A DNA stretch of 64,000 nucleotides from Burkholderiaceae bacterium (GCA_017856435.1 JAFMFB010000001.1:62001-126000), one strand, 5' to 3'; shown: positions 48,723 to 58,245, counted from the stretch's first letter. Numbers and translations are program-made. The notes: generated by a model from the letters alone, not told the origin.

Positions 48723-49619
48723 TCAGCGTCGCAGGCCGAGGGCCATGACGGTGCCCACCACCAAGAGGCCGCCTGCGATCTGCATCAGGGCGACGCTTTG
48801 GTCAAGCACCAGCCAGGCCAACACCAGAGCAAAGATCGGCTCCACGTTCATGATGGGCGAGCCGCCGACCACCCCAAACTTGGGCAGCACGACAAACATG
48901 ATGGTCAGTGCTGTCCCGTATAAAAAGGTCAGCAATGCCAGCCCCCACCAGCCGGGTGCGGTCTGTGGCAAATGCAGGCCCCCCTGCAGGCTGGTGGCAA
49001 TCAGGGTGATCACCCCAACCATCCCAAGGGTGGTGACCGTACGCACGCGCCCATCCACCTCGGAGGCCTGATGCTGCATGGTCACCAACGCCAGTCCAAA
49101 GGTTGTTGCGGCAGTGAGGGCAAATCCCACCCCGGCGCCTATGCGCCCCCATTGGCCAGCCGCGCCCAGTCCGGACGCGGCGCCCAGAACGTCCAGCGCC
49201 AGCGCCAGGCCAAACAACAATACGGGCATGGCAATAAGGACTGCGCGTTCAGGAGCGCGCTTGTACAGCGCCCAATCCCAAAAAGCGGTCCAGAGCGGGT
49301 AAGTGTTGAAGGCCAGCAGGGCCAGTGCAACCGGCAGTCGTGCCACCGAGGAATACAGCGTGAGGCTTTGTACCGTGATGAGCGCACCGATCAGCAGCAA
49401 AGGTCGTCGGTGTTTCAAATGGATGCGCAAGGAAACGCCACTGGCAAGCAGCAACAGGGCAACCACGATGGCGGTGATGCTGCTGCGCATGGCCACCGCC
49501 GTAGCCACATCGACGCCATGGTTGAAGGCCAGGCGTGCAGCCACATGGTTGGCCCCCATCATGCAGGCAATCAATAGGAGGGTAAAAAAAGCGCCGCGGC
49601 TAAGACGAGTCTGTTTCAT
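48723..49619 (-). CDS. EamA-family (DMT) transporter
   Basis: A 298-residue DMT-family membrane protein starting MKQTRLSRGAFFTLLLIACM, with ten helices and LALVLAWLVLDQSVALMQIA near the end. The ATG overlaps the stop of the aldolase gene by four bases (ATGA at 49616-49619), so translation is coupled. That suggests it carries the aldolase substrate or product, such as a sugar acid or hydroxy acid; this is inference. Confidence 0.87.
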   Translation of the reverse strand: MKQTRLSRGAFFTLLLIACMMGANHVAARLAFNHGVDVATAVAMRSSITAIVVALLLLASGVSLRIHLKHRRPLLLIGALITVQSLTLYSSVARLPVALALLAFNTYPLWTAFWDWALYKRAPERAVLIAMPVLLFGLALALDVLGAASGLGAAGQWGRIGAGVGFALTAATTFGLALVTMQHQASEVDGRVRTVTTLGMVGVITLIATSLQGGLHLPQTAPGWWGLALLTFLYGTALTIMFVVLPKFGVVGGSPIMNVEPIFALVLAWLVLDQSVALMQIAGGLLVVGTVMALGLRR

Positions 49620-50410
49620 GCGCCGCTTTTGTAAAGTTTGAGCAGTTCACGAGCTGCGCTGGTCAGCATGATGGTGTCAACACCCACACCCACAAACAAC
49701 ACGCCAAGGTCGATCCACTTGCACGCTTGCGCCTCATTCATGGCCAGGATGCCTGGGGCCTTGCCGGCTTTGAGAATGCTCTTGACGGCCGTTTCTATGG
49801 CGGCCTGCACGGCAGGGTGCTCGGTTTGACCGGGGTAGCCCATTGAGACCGAAAGGTCATAAGGACCAATGAACACACCGTCAACACCAGGGGTGCTGGC
49901 AATGCCTTCAATATTCTCCAGGGCTTCCGTGGTTTCAGCCGTCACCAGCAGGCAAACCTGCTCGTTGGCCTCGTCGAGGTAGTCAGGATACGCTTGCCAG
50001 CGCGAGGAACGCGCAACCAGACTGCCCACGCCGCGCACGCCAACCGGCGGATAGCGGACGGCGCTGGCCATCTGCTTAGCCTGCTCGGGGGTGTTGACCA
50101 TCGGGATCAGCAGCGTTTGTGCCCCCAGGTCTAGGTATTGTTTGATCAGAGAGGTCTCACCGATGGGCAACCTCACGATCGGCTGGGTGCTAAGGCCGGC
50201 TAACGAAGCTTGCGCACTGGCGATGGCGCGCAGTTGTTCCAGCACTGAGCGCAAGTCATTGGGCCCATGCTCGCCGTCAATCACCAGCCAGTCGTACCCG
50301 ATACCAGCCAGCAGTTCGGCGCTCAGGCCATCAGCAAGGTCAAGCCAGAGGCCAACTTGCGCCCTGCCTTGCAAAAGCCCCTGTTTGAACAGGTTGGTGG
50401 GGGTTTTCAT
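49616..50410 (-). CDS. HpcH/HpaI-family aldolase
   Basis: A 264-residue class II aldolase of the HpcH/HpaI family, which cleaves 4-hydroxy-2-oxo acids to pyruvate and an aldehyde. Catalytic His48 is in LVIDGEHGPND. Metal ligands and substrate-binding residues fall in LVTAETTEALENIEGIA and GVFIGPYDLSVSMGYPG. It could act in hydroxyphenylacetate or sugar-acid breakdown. The start at 50410 removes 21 residues of poor character. It is divergent from radA and coupled to the EamA gene. Confidence 0.88.
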   Translation of the reverse strand: MKTPTNLFKQGLLQGRAQVGLWLDLADGLSAELLAGIGYDWLVIDGEHGPNDLRSVLEQLRAIASAQASLAGLSTQPIVRLPIGETSLIKQYLDLGAQTLLIPMVNTPEQAKQMASAVRYPPVGVRGVGSLVARSSRWQAYPDYLDEANEQVCLLVTAETTEALENIEGIASTPGVDGVFIGPYDLSVSMGYPGQTEHPAVQAAIETAVKSILKAGKAPGILAMNEAQACKWIDLGVLFVGVGVDTIMLTSAARELLKLYKSGA

Positions 50411-50501
50411 GATTCTGGATTTTCGAGTTGGGTGATGATAAGCAGTCGCTGCGCCCCGAGCCGTCCTCAACACATGTACATATATACAGTATCATGTGGC
50501 C

Positions 50502-51869
50502 ATGGCCAAGGAAAAAACAATTTTCAACTGCAGCGAGTGCGGCGGCTCCAGTCCCAAGTGGCTGGGCCGGTGTCCGCATTGCAATGCCTGGAACACCCTG
50601 GTAGAGGGCTCGGTGGACAGCTCGCCATCATCCAGAAACCGGTTTGCTGCACTTGCCATGACGGCAGAGGTCAGCACGCTGGCCCAGATCCAGGCAACGG
50701 ATGTAGAGCGCACCCCGACCGGCCAGGAAGAGTTGGACCGGGTGCTCGGTGGAGGCATTGTTCCCGGTGCGGTGGTGCTCATCGGTGGCGATCCGGGCAT
50801 TGGAAAGTCAACTTTGTTGCTGCAAACCCTCGATGCCCTGCAAGGTCGGGGCTTGAACACGCTCTATGTGACCGGGGAAGAAAGCGGTGCCCAGATTGCC
50901 TTGCGAGCACGCAGGCTGGGCGTGGGAGAGTCGCAGATGGGGGTACTGGCTGAAATCCAGCTGGAAAAAATTCTCGCCACCATTGAGCAACGCCAGCCCG
51001 CCATTGCTGTGATCGACTCCATCCAGACCATATATTCCGAGCAACTCAGCTCGGCCCCTGGTTCCGTGGCGCAGGTGCGCGAGTGTGCGGCCCACCTGAC
51101 CCGGGTGGCCAAGGCCAGCGGCACCACCATGGTCCTGGTGGGTCATGTCACCAAGGAGGGGGCGCTGGCGGGACCGCGTGTGCTGGAACACATGGTCGAT
51201 ACGGTGCTTTATTTCGAAGGCGACACCCACAGTAGCTTCCGGCTGGTTCGTGCCAATAAAAACCGATTCGGCGCAATCAATGAAATCGGTGTTTTTGCCA
51301 TGACCGACAAGGGCCTGAAGGGTGTGAGCAACCCAAGTGCCATCTTTCTCAGCCAGCATAAGGAGCCGGTGCCAGGCAGTTGTGTGATGGTGACCCTGGA
51401 GGGCACGCGACCCTTGCTGGTCGAGGTGCAGGCGCTGGTGGACAGTGGCGGGCCCTCACCACGGCGACTGTCGGTGGGGTTGGAGCGGGATCGACTAGCC
51501 ATGTTGCTGGCGGTGCTGCATCGCCACGCCGGGGTGGCTTGCATGGACCAGGATGTCTTCGTCAACGCCGTCGGCGGGGTACGTATCAGCGAGCCCGCGT
51601 CCGATCTGGCGGTGATGTTGGCCATTAGCTCGTCACTACGGGCGCGGCCCCTTCCCAGAGGCTTTATCGCCTTTGGTGAGCTCGGCCTGGCCGGCGAGGT
51701 GCGCCCCGCGCCAAGGGGCCAGGAGCGACTGAAAGAGGCGGCCAAGCTGGGTTTTGATGTGGCGGTCGTCCCGAAGGCCAACGCGCCCAGAAAACCAATC
51801 GAGGGCATGACCGTCCATGCTGTCGAACGGGTGGAGGAGGCGCTGGAGCTGGTGCGCTCATTGAGCTGA
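50502..51869 (+). CDS. radA: DNA repair protein RadA
   Basis: A 455-residue RadA/Sms protein, a hexameric helicase that extends recombination D-loops. The N-terminal zinc finger has Cys10, Cys13, Cys24, Cys27 (CSECGG, CPHC). Walker A is GGDPGIGKST (about 95-104), and the RadA-specific KNRFG motif is present in RANKNRFGAINEIGVF. A C-terminal Lon-like domain completes it. The start at 50502 (MAKEKTIFNCSECG) matches the family better than a GTG two codons earlier. A short tandem repeat spans its stop codon. Confidence 0.95.
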   Translation: MAKEKTIFNCSECGGSSPKWLGRCPHCNAWNTLVEGSVDSSPSSRNRFAALAMTAEVSTLAQIQATDVERTPTGQEELDRVLGGGIVPGAVVLIGGDPGIGKSTLLLQTLDALQGRGLNTLYVTGEESGAQIALRARRLGVGESQMGVLAEIQLEKILATIEQRQPAIAVIDSIQTIYSEQLSSAPGSVAQVRECAAHLTRVAKASGTTMVLVGHVTKEGALAGPRVLEHMVDTVLYFEGDTHSSFRLVRANKNRFGAINEIGVFAMTDKGLKGVSNPSAIFLSQHKEPVPGSCVMVTLEGTRPLLVEVQALVDSGGPSPRRLSVGLERDRLAMLLAVLHRHAGVACMDQDVFVNAVGGVRISEPASDLAVMLAISSSLRARPLPRGFIAFGELGLAGEVRPAPRGQERLKEAAKLGFDVAVVPKANAPRKPIEGMTVHAVERVEEALELVRSLS

Positions 51870-51887
51870 TTGAGTTGATTGAGCTGC
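51861..51887. repeat. Three 9-base tandem repeats across the radA stop
   Basis: TTGAGCTGA, TTGAGTTGA and TTGAGCTGC follow one another; the first holds the radA TGA stop codon. Slippage by whole units would keep the stop in place. Confidence 0.85.
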
Positions 51888-52004
51888 GCCTGCGGCCTAT
51901 GCGCCAGGCAGGGCCAGACAACGCGTTACGATCGGGCGCCTGGCGGCCATCTCTTGCAGCCACCTTTGCCGCTCCCTTTTGCAGTCACCACAAGGACCCA
52001 CCTC

Positions 52005-52412
52005 ATGCCCACTTTGACTCTCGAACGCGCCCGTCAGTTGCTGGACCTGGCGGCCGTGCGCGCCAGCCAGGAGCACCAGAGGCCGGTTTGTGTGGCTGTG
52101 TGTGACCACACCGGCCTGTTGCTGGCGTTTGCCCGGCTGGATGGCGCCCCGTTTAGATCGGTTGCGATTTCCCAGGGCAAGGCCTACAGCGCCGCCCGCA
52201 TGGGAACGACCACCCAAGCGATACTGGAGCGTCTGCACCGGGAGGGCATCCAGGTTGAATATTTCTGTGATCCCCAAGTTACAGCCTTGCCAGGGGGCTC
52301 TCCCCTGAAGGATTCACAGGGAACGGTTTGGGGTGCGATCGGTGTCAGCGGACTGACCTCGGAACAGGATCAGCAGATTACAGACTATGTGGCAGCGCAC
52401 TTCCTGACCTGA
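52005..52412 (+). CDS. GlcG/HbpS-family heme-binding-like protein
   Basis: A 135-residue protein of the GlcG/HbpS family (small alpha/beta proteins, some binding heme or cob(I)alamin-type cofactors). MPTLTLERARQLLDLAAVRA and VAVCDHTGLLLAFARLDGAP, with the ending GTVWGAIGVSGLTSEQDQQI, are characteristic. glcG is part of the E. coli glc operon, but here it is about 44 kb from glcEF. AAGGA lies nine bases ahead of the ATG. The function of the family is poorly known. Confidence 0.82.
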   Translation: MPTLTLERARQLLDLAAVRASQEHQRPVCVAVCDHTGLLLAFARLDGAPFRSVAISQGKAYSAARMGTTTQAILERLHREGIQVEYFCDPQVTALPGGSPLKDSQGTVWGAIGVSGLTSEQDQQITDYVAAHFLT

Positions 52413-52471
52413 GTTCGCCAGGGTCGCGATCAGACACTCCACAGAGTGATCGCACCTGACCCGCAGGTCTT

Positions 52472-53092
52472 TCAGAAGCGCACAATGCTACTGCCTGACT
52501 TTCTGACGGTTTCGCCAACAGCCAGCCCTGGGTCCTCTTTGAATTCATAGCTGGCATTGCTGTTGTCACGGTGCTGGACCATCACGGTCCAGACCTTTTG
52601 GGTTTTGACTTTTTTCTCGATTTCCTTGCCCGCGTAAGCGCCACCCACGGCGCCGGCAACCGTCGCCAGATCGCGGCCAAATCCACCCCCGATTTGTTGG
52701 CCAAGCAGAGCGCCTGCCACCCCGCCAGCAACCATGCCGACAGCGCTGCCCTCGCCCTCTCTTTCGGTAACCGTCACCGACGTCACCTTGCCACAGTCGG
52801 TGCAGGCGGCCAGGGCCTGCTGCTGTCGGGCGGCCACAGCCTGTTGTTCCTTGGCAGCCGCTAGGGCGCGGTCGTATTCGGTCTTGGCATCACGCCGACA
52901 TTGCAGCCGGGCCGTCGATGAAGGCTCATCGGCGCACAGTTTTAGATCGCTGTCGTAGCGGGCCTTGGCCTGTTGATTGGCGGCGCTGAGTTGCACCTGC
53001 GGGCTTGGGCTGGTTTGCCCATGCCCAAGCGGAGTCAGGCAGACCCAAAAAATCAAAGTTGAAAAGCGAGCGTAAGAAAAGCGGTTTTTCAT
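52472..53092 (-). CDS. Exported glycine-zipper protein
   Basis: A 206-residue secreted protein: signal peptide MKNRFSYARFSTLIFWVCLT...GHGQ, an Ala/Gln-rich coiled region (about 40-110) with four Cys, then a glycine-zipper 2TM segment (VGMVAGGVAGALLGQQIGGG, AGAVGGAYAGKEIEKK), and a C-terminal domain ending SSIVRF. This resembles outer-membrane SlyB-like or Rick_17kDa-type proteins, but no lipobox Cys is seen at the signal cleavage site. GGGAGG is six bases ahead of the ATG. Role probably in envelope integrity; not proven. Confidence 0.85.
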   Translation of the reverse strand: MKNRFSYARFSTLIFWVCLTPLGHGQTSPSPQVQLSAANQQAKARYDSDLKLCADEPSSTARLQCRRDAKTEYDRALAAAKEQQAVAARQQQALAACTDCGKVTSVTVTEREGEGSAVGMVAGGVAGALLGQQIGGGFGRDLATVAGAVGGAYAGKEIEKKVKTQKVWTVMVQHRDNSNASYEFKEDPGLAVGETVRKSGSSIVRF

Positions 53093-53279
53093 AACGGACC
53101 TCCCAGAGTTGAAGAATGCGCCAGACTGATGCACCGGCAACAGCACGCAAGGCTACGGCGGTGTCAGTTGGCGCGCAAACATTCTGCAAGGACCTTTGAT
53201 CTCGCGCAGGGGCGATAATCGGCTTTTACTTAGGCAATATTTCCTCCCCGATGCGTTGCCATTTACTTCAGGAGTTTTT

Positions 53280-54719
53280 GTGAGCTATCCGACAACCCAA
53301 TTACTTATCGATGGTCAATGGCAGGATGCTGCTGACGGCCGCACCCTGCCAGTTTTCAACCCTTCGACTGATCAGGAAATCGGGCGGGTGGCGCGTGCCG
53401 GCAAGGTAGACCTGGACCGGGCATTGGTGGCTGCGCAAAAGGGCTTTGAGACCTGGCGCGACATGCCGGCGATCGAGCGTAGCCAGATCATGCGTCGGGC
53501 AGCTTCGCTCATGCGCGAGCGGGTAGACGCCAACGCCCAACTCATCACCCAGGAACAGGGCAAACCGCTGGCTGAGGCGCGCGCCGAGGCTGGCGCTGCG
53601 GCTGACATCATCGAGTGGTTCGCAGACGAAAGCTTGCGCGTCTATGGTCGACTGGTTCCCGCTCGCGGAAATCTTTCCTTGCGACAAATGGTCTTGCGTG
53701 ATCCGGTCGGACCGGTGGCAGCTTTCACACCCTGGAACTTCCCGATCAACCAGGTGGTGCGTAAGTTGGCGCCGGCCCTGGCCGCCGGCTGCTCGATGCT
53801 GGTCAAGGCGGCAGAGGAGACGCCCGCCAGCCCGGCTGCGCTGATCAAAGCCTTTGTCGATGCCGGTGTGCCGGCGGGCGTGGTCGGTTTGGTCTATGGG
53901 GACCCTGGGGAGATCTCAAGTTATCTGATCCCTCACCCGGTGATCCGAAAAATAACGTTCACCGGTTCGACGCCAGTGGGCAAACAGTTGGCGGCCATGG
54001 CCGGCCAGCACATGAAGCGCGTGACCATGGAGTTGGGTGGACATGCCCCGTTCATCGTGGCCGATGATGCCGACCTTGACTTGGCGATCAAGATCGCCGG
54101 TGCTGCTAAGTTCCGCAATGCCGGTCAGGTCTGCATATCCCCGACCCGTTTTCTGGTGCATGAAGGGGTTGCCAAAGCCTTTGCCGAAGGGTTGACGAAA
54201 AGAGCGCAAAACCTCAAGGTTGGGGATGGTCTGGCCGAAGGGACCCAGATGGGTCCGCTGGCCAATCCGCGTCGCATCGAGGCCATGCAGAAATTGACAG
54301 AAGATGCTGTGAAGAAAGGGGCCAAGTTGCTGGCCGGAGGCGAGCGCGGGCAGGGGGCCGGTAACTTTTGGCAGCCCACCATCCTGACCGATGTCCCCAT
54401 GGATTCGCAGGTGCTCAACGAAGAACCGTTTGGTCCGATGGCCGCCATTCGCACGGTCAAGAATCTGGAGGAGGCCATTGCCGAGGCCAACCGCCTGTCT
54501 TATGGGCTGGCCGCTTATGCCTTTACCAGCTCGTTGAAAAATGCGGATCTGCTGACGCGCCGGGTCGAATCGGGCATGCTGTGGATCAATACACCCGCCC
54601 TGCCCTCGGCGGAGATGCCGTTTGGAGGCATCAAGGACTCAGGCTATGGTTCAGAGGGGGGTCCTGAGGCCGTTGAGGCCTACCTCAATGTGCGCTCGGT
54701 TGCTGTGATGAATGTTTGA
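53280..54719 (+). CDS. NAD(P)-dependent succinate-semialdehyde-type dehydrogenase
   Basis: A 479-residue aldehyde dehydrogenase. Catalytic Cys285 is in [12 protein letters not shown] and base Glu251 in [21 protein letters not shown] is the NAD site. The GHAPF context and the [16 protein letters not shown] stretch resemble succinate-semialdehyde and 2-oxoglutarate-semialdehyde dehydrogenases. The start was set at the GTG at 53280 because AGGAG is five bases ahead; the longer frame adds 28 implausible residues. First of three same-strand genes with a VOC protein and an FAD monooxygenase. Confidence 0.88.
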   Translation: MSYPTTQLLIDGQWQDAADGRTLPVFNPSTDQEIGRVARAGKVDLDRALVAAQKGFETWRDMPAIERSQIMRRAASLMRERVDANAQLITQEQGKPLAEARAEAGAAADIIEWFADESLRVYGRLVPARGNLSLRQMVLRDPVGPVAAFTPWNFPINQVVRKLAPALAAGCSMLVKAAEETPASPAALIKAFVDAGVPAGVVGLVYGDPGEISSYLIPHPVIRKITFTGSTPVGKQLAAMAGQHMKRVTMELGGHAPFIVADDADLDLAIKIAGAAKFRNAGQVCISPTRFLVHEGVAKAFAEGLTKRAQNLKVGDGLAEGTQMGPLANPRRIEAMQKLTEDAVKKGAKLLAGGERGQGAGNFWQPTILTDVPMDSQVLNEEPFGPMAAIRTVKNLEEAIAEANRLSYGLAAYAFTSSLKNADLLTRRVESGMLWINTPALPSAEMPFGGIKDSGYGSEGGPEAVEAYLNVRSVAVMNV

Positions 54720-54799
54720 CGGTGTGAAACTTCGCGCGACCTTCTATCCTTTAACACCCGGACGCTTTGCTGCAAAGGTTCACCTTGGGGAAACCAGAC

Positions 54800-55231
54800 A
54801 TGATCGAATCGCTAAACCATTTTTCAATTCGTACCACCGATCTTGAGGCGACCCGTCGTTTTTACGAAGATGTGCTGGGGCTGAAGGTTGGGCCGCGACC
54901 AGACTTTCCCTTTCCAGGCCTGTGGATTTATTCGGGCGACACCAGTAAACCCTACAACGCGGTTGTGCACATCATTGGCATTGACCGTGATGACCCATCG
55001 GGCCTGAAGGCGTATCTGGGTGATCGCGAAGAACAAAGCCTGCATGGCAGCGGTGCACTGGACCACATTGCCTTTTTTGCCAGTGGGCTGGCAGAGATGC
55101 AGCAACACCTGCAGGGCCTGGGCATTGAGCCACGCTCCCGAACAGTGCCCAGCCTGGGTTTGCATCAGTTGTTTCTTGATGACCCCAATGGCATTGTGAT
55201 CGAGCTCAACTACCCGGCCAACGAAAAATAA
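54800..55231 (+). CDS. VOC-family protein, glyoxalase/dioxygenase-like
   Basis: A 143-residue VOC-fold protein. Metal positions are His7 (LNHFSIRTTDLEATRRFYED), His76-type in GALDHIAFFA and the late Glu in GIVIELNYPANE. It has the single-module length of glyoxalase I and of small extradiol-like or epimerase proteins. It lies between a semialdehyde dehydrogenase and an FAD monooxygenase, 21 bases ahead of the latter, so it probably acts on a product of aromatic or heterocycle oxidation. Substrate not known. Confidence 0.82.
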   Translation: MIESLNHFSIRTTDLEATRRFYEDVLGLKVGPRPDFPFPGLWIYSGDTSKPYNAVVHIIGIDRDDPSGLKAYLGDREEQSLHGSGALDHIAFFASGLAEMQQHLQGLGIEPRSRTVPSLGLHQLFLDDPNGIVIELNYPANEK

Positions 55232-55252
55232 GGGACGCGCCGGTCCGGCAAG

Positions 55253-56482
55253 ATGTCTCGTATTCTGGTCGTCGGGGGATCGCTGGGAGGTCTGATGCTG
55301 GCCAACATGCTCCTGCGTGATGGCCATGATGTGCAGGTGCTGGAGATGGCGGCAGGCTCGCTGGACGGGCGTGGTGCCGGCATTGTGTCGCACCGTTGCC
55401 TCGAGCGGGGCCTGCGCCGCGCCGGACTGCCAGCTGACGCTTCGCTTGGGGTGGCCGTTCCCGCGCGGGTGCTGCTGGACCAGCAGGGCAACACAGCCTA
55501 CAAGCGGGATCTGCCGCAGGTGTTGACCTCCTGGAGCCGGCTCTATCACCTCCTGAGAGAAATCTTTCCAGCTGAACGTTATGTGCAGCCAGTGACGGTC
55601 AGTATGGTGCAGGCCAGCGAGATCGGCGTTTCTGTGGGCAGCGGCCCGAACACCTGGCGGGCTGATCTGTTGATCGCTTCGGACGGCATTCGCTCTGCGG
55701 TGCGACAGCAGTTTGCGCCAGACATTGAGCCTCAGTATGCCGGCTATGTCGCCTGGCGGGGTATTTGCGATGAGGCGATCTTGTCGCGTTATGCCTTGTC
55801 CTCCATGTTTGGCTATTTTTCTTTTGGCCTGCCCCCTGGCGAACAGATGATTGGTTATCCGGTGGCTGGAGCCGGGCACGCGCTGACGCAAGGGCGTCGC
55901 AGCTACAACTTCGTCTGGTACCGACCGGCTGACCAGCAGACACTGCGTGATCTGCTGACAGATGCCGATGGCCACTTCCACCCCAACGGCATCGCCCCGC
56001 AAAAAGTTTCATGGCGCTGCATTGCTGCCATGCGGCAGGCGGCGCGTGATTTGTTGGCCCCGCAGTTTGCCGAGGTGATTGAAAAAACCGCCATGCCCTT
56101 TCTGCAGCCCATTTACGATGCCTGCTCCACGCAAATTGTTTTCGGCCGGGTGGCCCTGATGGGCGACGCAGCTTTCGTTGCGCGGCCCCATGTCGGCGCT
56201 GGCGTCGCCAAGGCGGCTGAAGACGCTCTGGCCCTGGCCGATGCCATACGCGAACACGGCGCCACGCCAGCCGCTTTGCTGGAATACCAACGCAAGCGGC
56301 TCCCGGTGGGGCAGGCCATCGTCGAGCGGGGACGCCGACTGGGGACTTATCTGCAGTCTTGGAGCACGGGTGGCCAGGCTCGGCGCAGCCTTCTGGCCGA
56401 GCAGGATGTGGTGAATGAAACGGCAATTGAGGTGAGCGATTTCACGATTGATGACTTGTTGGCGGTTCAATGCCGGCCGTAA
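55253..56482 (+). CDS. FAD-dependent monooxygenase, 2,6-dihydroxypyridine hydroxylase-like
   Basis: A 409-residue class A flavoprotein hydroxylase. The Rossmann motif GGSLGG is at residues 8-13 and the second FAD motif is VALMGDAAFVARPHVGAGVA. The segments EPQYAGYVAWRG and the GDAA...RPH-GAG-AKA pattern recall 2,6-dihydroxypyridine 3-hydroxylase of nicotine degradation, though other hydroxylases share the fold. It follows the VOC gene by 21 bases, suggesting a shared transcript. Substrate inferred only by resemblance. Confidence 0.82.
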   Translation: MSRILVVGGSLGGLMLANMLLRDGHDVQVLEMAAGSLDGRGAGIVSHRCLERGLRRAGLPADASLGVAVPARVLLDQQGNTAYKRDLPQVLTSWSRLYHLLREIFPAERYVQPVTVSMVQASEIGVSVGSGPNTWRADLLIASDGIRSAVRQQFAPDIEPQYAGYVAWRGICDEAILSRYALSSMFGYFSFGLPPGEQMIGYPVAGAGHALTQGRRSYNFVWYRPADQQTLRDLLTDADGHFHPNGIAPQKVSWRCIAAMRQAARDLLAPQFAEVIEKTAMPFLQPIYDACSTQIVFGRVALMGDAAFVARPHVGAGVAKAAEDALALADAIREHGATPAALLEYQRKRLPVGQAIVERGRRLGTYLQSWSTGGQARRSLLAEQDVVNETAIEVSDFTIDDLLAVQCRP

Positions 56483-56541
56483 TGGGATCGTCCACAAAAA
56501 GTCAGCATTGACGGCGCCTTGGCTGTAGGACAATCGAGCTC

Positions 56542-56985
56542 ATGAATTGGCGAACGAGTTTGCTTTGGGTGGGGGGCGTTGTGATGGTCGGCGCGGCCTG
56601 GCGCTCTTATGGATGGCCCGGCGTGGCGCTGGTGGTGGGCGGCCTGGTGTTCTGGTTGCTGTTGCACTACTCACGGTTGATGCAGGTCCTCAAGCGCGCC
56701 TCCAATCGGCCGATCGGCTTTGTCGACAGTAGCGTGATGCTCAATGCCAAGCTGAAACCGGGCTTTACCTTGTTGCATGTTGTGGCCATGACCCGTTCAT
56801 TGGGCCAGTTGATGAGCCCAAAAGATGAGCAACCTGAATTGTTTCGCTGGACCGATGGCGGCGACTCGCATGTCACTTGCGAGTTTCAAGATGGAAGGCT
56901 GACACGTTGGGAACTGGTGCGGCCCGGCGCCACTGAGCAAATGCCCCAGACGGCTGACCCGAATCTGCCGGCGTCCAAGCCGTAG
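56542..56985 (+). CDS. Small membrane protein beside ilvE
   Basis: A 147-residue protein with one or two N-terminal membrane helices (MNWRTSLLWVGGVVMVGAAW and LVVGGLVFWLLLHYSRLMQV) and a soluble domain with GFVDSSVMLNAKLKPGFTLL. No named family is recognised. Its position 48 bases ahead of ilvE on the same strand suggests co-transcription. The tail is Pro-rich. Function unknown. Confidence 0.8.
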   Translation: MNWRTSLLWVGGVVMVGAAWRSYGWPGVALVVGGLVFWLLLHYSRLMQVLKRASNRPIGFVDSSVMLNAKLKPGFTLLHVVAMTRSLGQLMSPKDEQPELFRWTDGGDSHVTCEFQDGRLTRWELVRPGATEQMPQTADPNLPASKP

Positions 56986-57033
56986 AATTGTGCCTTTATT
57001 TTTCTGATCCCCGTTTTTCCAAAGGAAAACTTC

Positions 57034-57972
57034 ATGATTCCGCAACCGAGCTCGATGTCTGACCGCGACGGCAAAATCTGGATGGACGGCGAGTTGGTCG
57101 ATTGGCGTGACGCCAAAATCCATGTGCTCACCCATACCCTGCATTACGGCTGCGGTGCATTCGAGGGGGTGCGCGCCTACAACACGGTCAACGGCACGGC
57201 AATCTTTCGCTTGCAGGAACACACAGAGCGGCTATTTAACAGCGCCAAGATCCTTCGCATGAATATTCCATTCACCATGGCGCAGGTGATGGAGGCGCAA
57301 AAAACCGTTGTCCGTGAAAACAAGCTCGAAAGCTGCTACATCCGTCCGCTGACCTGGATCGGCGACAAGAAGCTGGGCGTATCACCCAAAGGGAACACGA
57401 TTCATCTGATGGTTGCCGCCTGGGCCTGGGGCGCTTACCTTGGGGAAGAGGGCCTCAAGCGAGGCATACGTGTCAAAACTTCAAGTTACACCCGCCACCA
57501 TGTCAATATCACCATGACCCAGGCCAAGGCGGTCAGCAATTACAGCAACTCAATTCTGGCCAATATGGAGGCCACTGAAGATGGCTACGACGAAGCCCTG
57601 TTGCTGGACGCCTCCGGCTTTGTCTCGGAAGGTGCGGGCGAGAACATTTTTGTCATCAAGGGTGGCGTCATCTATACGCCAGACCTCTCGGCCGGCGCAC
57701 TTAACGGTATTACCCGCAACACGGTGTTTCATATCGCCAAAGACCTGGGTCTGGAAGTGGTTCAAAAACGCATCACCCGTGATGAGATTTATATCGCGGA
57801 CGAGGCCTTCTTCACGGGCACGGCCGCAGAAGTCACCCCGATTCGCGAGCTTGACCGGGTGGAAATCGGCGCGGGCAGTCGCGGACCGATCACTGAAAAA
57901 GTGCAGAGCGCGTTTTTTGACATCGTCAACGGACGCAATGCCAAGTATGCGAACTGGCTGACCAAGGTCTGA
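57034..57972 (+). CDS. ilvE: Branched-chain amino acid aminotransferase
   Basis: A 312-residue PLP enzyme that makes valine, leucine and isoleucine from their 2-oxo acids. The PLP lysine is Lys165 (TQAKAVSNYSNSILANMEA), and the class IV signature runs through GYDEALLLDASGFVSEGAGE-NIF. The N-terminal WMDGELVDWRDAKIHVLTHT matches betaproteobacterial IlvE. AAAGGAAAA stands ahead of the ATG. It lies between the small membrane protein and the CHCC zinc-finger gene. Confidence 0.95.
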   Translation: MIPQPSSMSDRDGKIWMDGELVDWRDAKIHVLTHTLHYGCGAFEGVRAYNTVNGTAIFRLQEHTERLFNSAKILRMNIPFTMAQVMEAQKTVVRENKLESCYIRPLTWIGDKKLGVSPKGNTIHLMVAAWAWGAYLGEEGLKRGIRVKTSSYTRHHVNITMTQAKAVSNYSNSILANMEATEDGYDEALLLDASGFVSEGAGENIFVIKGGVIYTPDLSAGALNGITRNTVFHIAKDLGLEVVQKRITRDEIYIADEAFFTGTAAEVTPIRELDRVEIGAGSRGPITEKVQSAFFDIVNGRNAKYANWLTKV

Positions 57973-58038
57973 CAGCCCAGATCCGGCGCCTGAATCGCAC
58001 ACCCAGTCTGCTATCAATTCAGCCATGACGACACCAGT

Positions 58039-58245
58039 ATGAGCAATCAAGAAGTCCAGCTGCTGGCCAGTGAACTCAACCCGCAGGGTGGTGTGTACTG
58101 CCCACGTCCTCAGGCGGGCATGGCCTTGTGGAGCAACCATCCCCGGGTCTATCTGGATGTCGCGCACACCGGACAGGCCCGATGTCCTTACTGCGGCACG
58201 CTCTACAGGCTCAAGGCGGGTGAGCACTTCCAGGCCCATCACTGA
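58039..58245 (+). CDS. CHCC-type zinc-finger protein
   Basis: A 68-residue protein with a Cys21-His34-Cys49-Cys52 zinc site (VYCPRPQAGM, WSNHPRVYLD, RCPYCGTLYRLKAG), the zf-CHCC pattern also found in the mitochondrial complex I subunit NDUFS6. Its gene lies between ilvE and waaF in Burkholderiales and overlaps the start of waaF by 26 bases. Molecular role in bacteria is not firmly known. Confidence 0.9.
   Translation: MSNQEVQLLASELNPQGGVYCPRPQAGMALWSNHPRVYLDVAHTGQARCPYCGTLYRLKAGEHFQAHH

Noticed and set aside
52426-52452. Terminator between the HbpS-like gene and the glycine-zipper gene
   Set aside because: GCGAT...ATCGC with inner CACTC/GAGTG can fold, but has an internal bulge and no T-run on either strand.
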